From RGIG6374 sp045600965 (lineage in GTDB: Bacteria > Bacteroidota > Bacteroidia > Bacteroidales > UBA932): DNA of 64,000 bases. How positions within the stretch are numbered: position 1 is the first letter of the stretch; each line of letters begins with the position of its first letter. The stretch lies in NCBI GenBank assembly GCA_045600965.1, contig JAZRYW010000050.1, positions 1-64,000 of the forward strand. The letters run 5' to 3'. The notes below the pieces were generated by a model, which saw only the letters and a list, made by a program, of their open reading frames with translations, searched no databases and was not told the origin of the DNA. Both the position numbers and the translations under genes were made by a program. This document shows positions 60,729 to 64,000 of this stretch, in pieces.

Positions 60729-61127
60729 ATGAAGATTTTCGATCCATTGAGAAGGAAGGAGGTTGAATGCACTCCCGAGGAAAGGGTGCGGCAGTGGGCC
60801 ATCGGGATGCTCGCTGGGGAGATGAAGGTTCCCCTGTGGCTTATGGCCAGCGAGTACCCGTTCAAATTCAACAGCCTGAACTGCAGGGCGGACATAGTGG
60901 TGTTCGACAGGAAGGCAGCCCCGGTGATGCTGGTGGAATGCAAGGCCCCCGATGTTGAGCTCAAAGACGAGGTGGTGGCCCAGGTGGCGCGTTACAATAC
61001 CGTCATAAAGGCCCGCTACATAATGATAACCAACGGCGGCAACACCTATATTTGCCGGCACAACCCGCAGAGCGGCAAGTTCGATTTCCTTACCGAAGCT
61101 CCGCTCTATGAAGATATGATACGATAA
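60729..61127 (+). CDS. HsdR N-terminal-like PD-(D/E)XK protein
   Basis: 132 residues. Matches the type I restriction enzyme R protein N-terminal domain (HSDR_N_2): RADIVVFDRKAAPVMLVECKAP gives the D...ExK nuclease core. No methylase, specificity or motor domain is nearby, so it is not part of a type I system. Short proteins of this type are widespread and conserved in Bacteroidota. Overlaps the CCA gene start by one base. Confidence 0.82.
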   Translation: MKIFDPLRRKEVECTPEERVRQWAIGMLAGEMKVPLWLMASEYPFKFNSLNCRADIVVFDRKAAPVMLVECKAPDVELKDEVVAQVARYNTVIKARYIMITNGGNTYICRHNPQSGKFDFLTEAPLYEDMIR

Positions 61128-62590
61128 TGGCAGCAGAAATACTTGAGATATCCAGGATACTTGACAACCCGATATTCCGCGAAGTGTCCCGCCAGGCCCG
61201 GAAACTCGGCGTCAGGGCCTTCGTCATAGGCGGATTCGTGAGGGATTTCTTCCTCGGCATACACAACGACGACATAGACATCGTCGTGGAGAGCAACGGC
61301 AGGATAGAACACTGCGGGATAGCCCTTGCCCAGGCCACCGCAGAGGCTCTCGGCAGCAAGGTCTCGGTGTTCAGGAATTTCGGAACGGCGATGTTCAAGT
61401 TCCACGGCACAGAGGTGGAGTTCGTCGGTACGCGCCGTGAATCCTACCGCTCCAACTCCCGCAAGCCCATAGTGGAGGACGGGACCCTGGAGGAGGACCA
61501 GCTTCGCCGTGACTTCACCATCAACGCGATGGCCTTCTCCCTGCAGAAGGAGGATTTCGGCCGGCTCATCGACCCCTTCGGCGGCATAAAGGACCTCAAC
61601 CTAGGCCTGATACGCACACCTCTCGACCCCGACACAACCTACAGCGACGATCCCCTGAGGATGATACGCGCCGTGCGTTTCGCCACAAGGCTCGACTTCG
61701 ACATAGTGCCCGAGTCGGTGGAGTCGATGCGACGCAACTCCGGAAGGCTCAGGATACTTTCCGCCGAGCGCATTTCCGAGGAGCTGAACAAGATAATGAT
61801 GACCGGGAGGCCCTCCAAGGGATTCAGGCTTCTCGACGAATGCGGCCTTCTCGAGACCATACTGCCGGAACTCCACGCCCTCAAGGGAGTGGAGGTCATA
61901 GACGGACACGGCCATAAGGATGTATTCCTTCACACGCTGAAGGTCCTTGACAACATCAGCGCTCCGGGCAATGACACCACCAACCCCGACAACGTGCTAT
62001 GGCTCAGATGGGCGGCCCTTCTCCACGACATAGGCAAGGCTCAGACCAAGAAATACGACCCCAGGCTCGGATGGACCTTCCACGCCCACGATTTCATAGG
62101 GGCGAAGATGGTCCCCGGTGTGTTCCGCAGGCTGAAACTGCCTCAGAACGAGGCACTCAAATATGTTCAGAAACTTGTGCAGCTCCATCTCAGGCCCATC
62201 GCGCTTGTAACCGACCAGGTGACCGACTCCGCCGTGAGGAGGCTCCTGTTCGACGCCTCGGACGATGTGGACGACCTTATGCTCCTCTGCAAGGCCGACA
62301 TAACGTCCAAGAACGAGATGAAGGTGGAGACCTTCCGCGCCAACTATGACCACGTCAAGGAGAAACTGGTGGAGATAGAGGCGAAGGACGCAGTCCGCAA
62401 CTTCCACAACCCCGTGTCAGGGGAGATGATAATGGAAACCTTCGGCCTGAGCCCCTGCAGGGAGGTGGGACTGATAAAGGAATACATCAAGGAGGCCATA
62501 CTCGACGGACGCTGTCCCAATGAGCCTTCTCCGGCAATGGAACTGATGTTCGCCAAGGCCGCGGAAATGGGTCTCAAGCCCAAAGATTGA
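61127..62590 (+). CDS. cca: CCA tRNA nucleotidyltransferase with HD domain
   Basis: 487 residues. Nucleotidyltransferase head: FVIGGFVRDFFLG, NDDIDIVVE (catalytic carboxylates), RRDFTINAMAFSL, then the tRNA-binding region (DDPLRMIRAVRFATRLDF), and a HD phosphohydrolase domain at about 260-370 (HGHKDVFLHTLKVLDN, LLHDIGKAQT). Adds or repairs the CCA end of tRNAs; could alternatively be a poly(A) polymerase of the same family. Confidence 0.92.
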   Translation: MAAEILEISRILDNPIFREVSRQARKLGVRAFVIGGFVRDFFLGIHNDDIDIVVESNGRIEHCGIALAQATAEALGSKVSVFRNFGTAMFKFHGTEVEFVGTRRESYRSNSRKPIVEDGTLEEDQLRRDFTINAMAFSLQKEDFGRLIDPFGGIKDLNLGLIRTPLDPDTTYSDDPLRMIRAVRFATRLDFDIVPESVESMRRNSGRLRILSAERISEELNKIMMTGRPSKGFRLLDECGLLETILPELHALKGVEVIDGHGHKDVFLHTLKVLDNISAPGNDTTNPDNVLWLRWAALLHDIGKAQTKKYDPRLGWTFHAHDFIGAKMVPGVFRRLKLPQNEALKYVQKLVQLHLRPIALVTDQVTDSAVRRLLFDASDDVDDLMLLCKADITSKNEMKVETFRANYDHVKEKLVEIEAKDAVRNFHNPVSGEMIMETFGLSPCREVGLIKEYIKEAILDGRCPNEPSPAMELMFAKAAEMGLKPKD

Positions 62591-62645
62591 GACAGCTGTT
62601 CTTTTTTCGGGAAATATTAGTGATATTTGCATAAGAAATACAACT

Positions 62646-62690
62646 TCTAAGGAATGATGAAAAAATAAGTTATTTTTTAAGAATGACTAA
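62646..62690 (+). repeat. 45-bp repeat element in the holA leader
   Basis: Core AAAAAATAA-G-TTATTTTTT (62660-62678) is a perfect palindrome, bounded by GGAATGATG and AAGAATGAC. It lies 7 bases before the holA ATG. A second copy, split by an insertion, precedes the TonB receptor gene at 26.9 kb in the same orientation relative to its gene. Confidence 0.6.
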
Positions 62691-62697
62691 GTAATCA

Positions 62698-63726
62698 ATG
62701 GCCAAGTCAGATTCACAACAGAATTACAGGGAGATACTCACTGATGTCAGGGAAGGCCGCTTCGCGCCGTTCTACCTGCTTATGGGCGAGGAACCTTTCT
62801 ACGTGGAAAGGCTCTGCGAGGCCATAATGAACCAGGCTGTCAACCCTTTCGAGCGTGATTTCAACCAGATAGTCTACTACGGCGCCGACGTCACTGCGGA
62901 GCAGGTCATCAGCACGGCCAGGCAGTTCCCTATGATGGGCGACCATCTGCTCGTGGTGGTCAAGGAGGCTCAGATGATGAGCAAGCCGGAGGATATCGCC
63001 CCCTATCTGATGTCACCTATGCCCTCCACCATACTGGTGCTCTGCTTTATGGGCAAGAGCATCGACAAGAGGACCGCTTTCTACAAGCAGGCCCAGAAGG
63101 TCGGCAGGGTGCTCGAGTCCGTCAAGGTGCAGGACTACCGCCTTTCACAGTGGATAGAGGCTTTCTTCTCCGAAGAAGGCTTCGACATCGAGCCGGAAGC
63201 CGCCGAACTTATGGGTGAGTTCACCGGCAACGACCTTCGCAAGATATCGGTGGAGGTTGACAAGATGCGCCGTAACCTCCCTCTTGACGCAAAGCGGATC
63301 ACCGTGGCCGACATAGAGAAGAATGTTGGGATAAGCCGCGAGTATTCCGTATTCGAGCTGACCAAGGCCCTTTCGTTCGGACAGAAGGAGAAGGCGTTCC
63401 GCATAGCCTCCTATTTCGCGGATTCCCCGAAGAAATATCCCATCCAGATGACCATAGCCGCCCTTGCGATGTATTTCCTCAAGGTATGGAGATACCATTC
63501 CCTGATGCAGGCCCATACGCCTAAATCCCAGATGGCCGGCGAACTCGGGGTGAACCCCTACTTTCTGGGTGAATACGAAACCGCTGCAAGGAACTACCCT
63601 CCCCGCAAGGTTATGGCGGCCATAGCTTTCCTCAAGGAATACGACTACCGCAGCAAGTCGAACGAGCGCGGTGACGCCTCGGACGGCGACCTGCTTATGG
63701 AACTTCTCTCCAGGCTCGTATCCTAA
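62698..63726 (+). CDS. holA: DNA polymerase III delta subunit
   Basis: 342 residues. HolA features: FYLLMGEEPFYVERLCEAI near the start, LCFMGKSIDKRTAFYK and the C-terminal domain NPYFLGEYETAARNYPPRKV. Clamp-loader subunit that opens the sliding clamp. Its stop overlaps the stop of the convergent C11-like gene. Confidence 0.93.
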   Translation: MAKSDSQQNYREILTDVREGRFAPFYLLMGEEPFYVERLCEAIMNQAVNPFERDFNQIVYYGADVTAEQVISTARQFPMMGDHLLVVVKEAQMMSKPEDIAPYLMSPMPSTILVLCFMGKSIDKRTAFYKQAQKVGRVLESVKVQDYRLSQWIEAFFSEEGFDIEPEAAELMGEFTGNDLRKISVEVDKMRRNLPLDAKRITVADIEKNVGISREYSVFELTKALSFGQKEKAFRIASYFADSPKKYPIQMTIAALAMYFLKVWRYHSLMQAHTPKSQMAGELGVNPYFLGEYETAARNYPPRKVMAAIAFLKEYDYRSKSNERGDASDGDLLMELLSRLVS

Positions 63727-64000
63727 CGCACCAGCCCTACGGCCCTGTTCCAGTCCAGAGTCACATAGAAATCGTTGAGATAAGTGCGCGAGGGCTCGTA
63801 GATGTACGTGCTCAGCCCGCTGTACCTGATTATGTCGAAATCCATAAAGAAGCCCGTCGTAGCCTTGTATATCACTGCACGTTCAAGAGCCTGGTCGAGA
63901 GCATCCTTCTCGGAAGGGGCGGCAAACCATCTGAGGTAGTCCTCAAGATCGTAGAACCAGTGCCTTCCATTCCTGAAATAACCCTGAACCTTGTCTGCTG
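63723..64000 (-). CDS. C-terminal end of a clostripain-like (C11) peptidase, partial
   Basis: The minus strand is open from the window edge to a TAG at 63723-63725. The roughly 91 visible residues include GYFRNGRHWFYDLEDYL, AVIYKATTGFFMDFDIIRYSG and LSTYIYEPSRTYLNDFYVTL followed by DWNRAVGLVR. This matches my recollection of the tail of Bacteroidota clostripain-related cysteine peptidase lipoproteins. The catalytic part is outside the window. Confidence 0.6.
   Translation of the reverse strand, partial: ADKVQGYFRNGRHWFYDLEDYLRWFAAPSEKDALDQALERAVIYKATTGFFMDFDIIRYSGLSTYIYEPSRTYLNDFYVTLDWNRAVGLVR

Noticed and set aside
60729..61127. Restriction-modification locus
   Set aside because: Only an HsdR N-terminal-like domain is present; no methylase, specificity subunit or helicase is nearby, so it cannot explain the CATG depletion.
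62591..62620. Terminator after the CCA gene
   Set aside because: ACAGCTGT followed by T-rich sequence is palindromic but has no loop, so a stable terminator hairpin is unlikely.

Overview
The window is a gene-dense, GC-rich stretch of a Bacteroidota (Bacteroidales-type) chromosome. The evidence is: recurrent TAnnTTTG promoter -7 boxes; almost no Shine-Dalgarno sequences; a SusC-like TonB receptor; an ECF sigma/anti-sigma/TonB-plug cassette; Bacteroidota-typical lipoproteins and outer-membrane proteins (DUF3078, DUF2807, FadL-like, BIG2 lipoprotein, C11 peptidase); an archaeal/eukaryal-type ProS; a 57-residue Hc1-type histone; and an lpxD-lpxC-lpxA cluster. I cannot name the genus. No rRNA, tRNA, CRISPR array, prophage or intact IS element was seen.

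Layout. 1-1.1 kb is AT-rich and accessory-like, with a YafQ-type toxin-antitoxin pair and a possible gene remnant. 1.1-5.1 kb (minus) holds an ECF sigma factor, its anti-sigma partner, a small TonB-plug protein and a large BIG2 lipoprotein. 5.3-9.6 kb (minus) is a probable exported redox operon: a NapH-NapG-like fused polyferredoxin, a Tat-lipoprotein Fe-S aldo/keto reductase and a lipoprotein carboxylesterase. 9.7-13.2 kb (plus) is SIMPL protein, STAS-kinase fusion and adenine deaminase. 13.2-20.2 kb is a DUF819 membrane protein diverging from an MMPL exporter/OYE/SDR/DHPS-like operon. 20.2-27 kb holds a stand-alone GMP-synthase ATPase domain, an SPFH lipoprotein, a DUF2807 repeat protein, and a TonB receptor/HMA/hisS operon. 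27-32.9 kb is sppA with a CobW GTPase, then an outer-membrane protein and an aromatic-rich lipoprotein. 33-40 kb is proS, a DUF3078 protein, tilS, and the lipid A genes lpxD-lpxC-lpxA with wbqC. 40-46.7 kb is rimP-nusA-infB, led by what looks like an attenuator with a 10-codon leader ORF, followed by a DPP III. 46.6-54 kb is DoxX-like/tmk, purB, rplY-pth, an S4 protein, the histone, and an S41 protease with an FtsB/DivIC protein. 53.8-58.5 kb is a CPBP protease/manA pair and a lipid A glycosylation cassette (GT2, double LAB_N, GT39). 58.5-64 kb is an M6 protease, an unknown lipoprotein, an HsdR_N-like nuclease, a CCA transferase, holA and the end of a C11 peptidase.

The genes serve mainly envelope building (lipid A, lipoproteins, outer-membrane proteins, proteases) and core information processing. 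Convergent neighbours nearly always abut or overlap at their stop codons, and several divergent neighbours share compact promoters.

The strongest unexplained signals are: a severe depletion of the tetranucleotide CATG across the window; the putative rimP leader; the fused polyferredoxin with an internal twin-arginine signal next to an exported Fe-S aldo/keto reductase; and a 116-bp MITE-like insertion with a 5-bp target duplication inside a 45-bp element that recurs upstream of holA.
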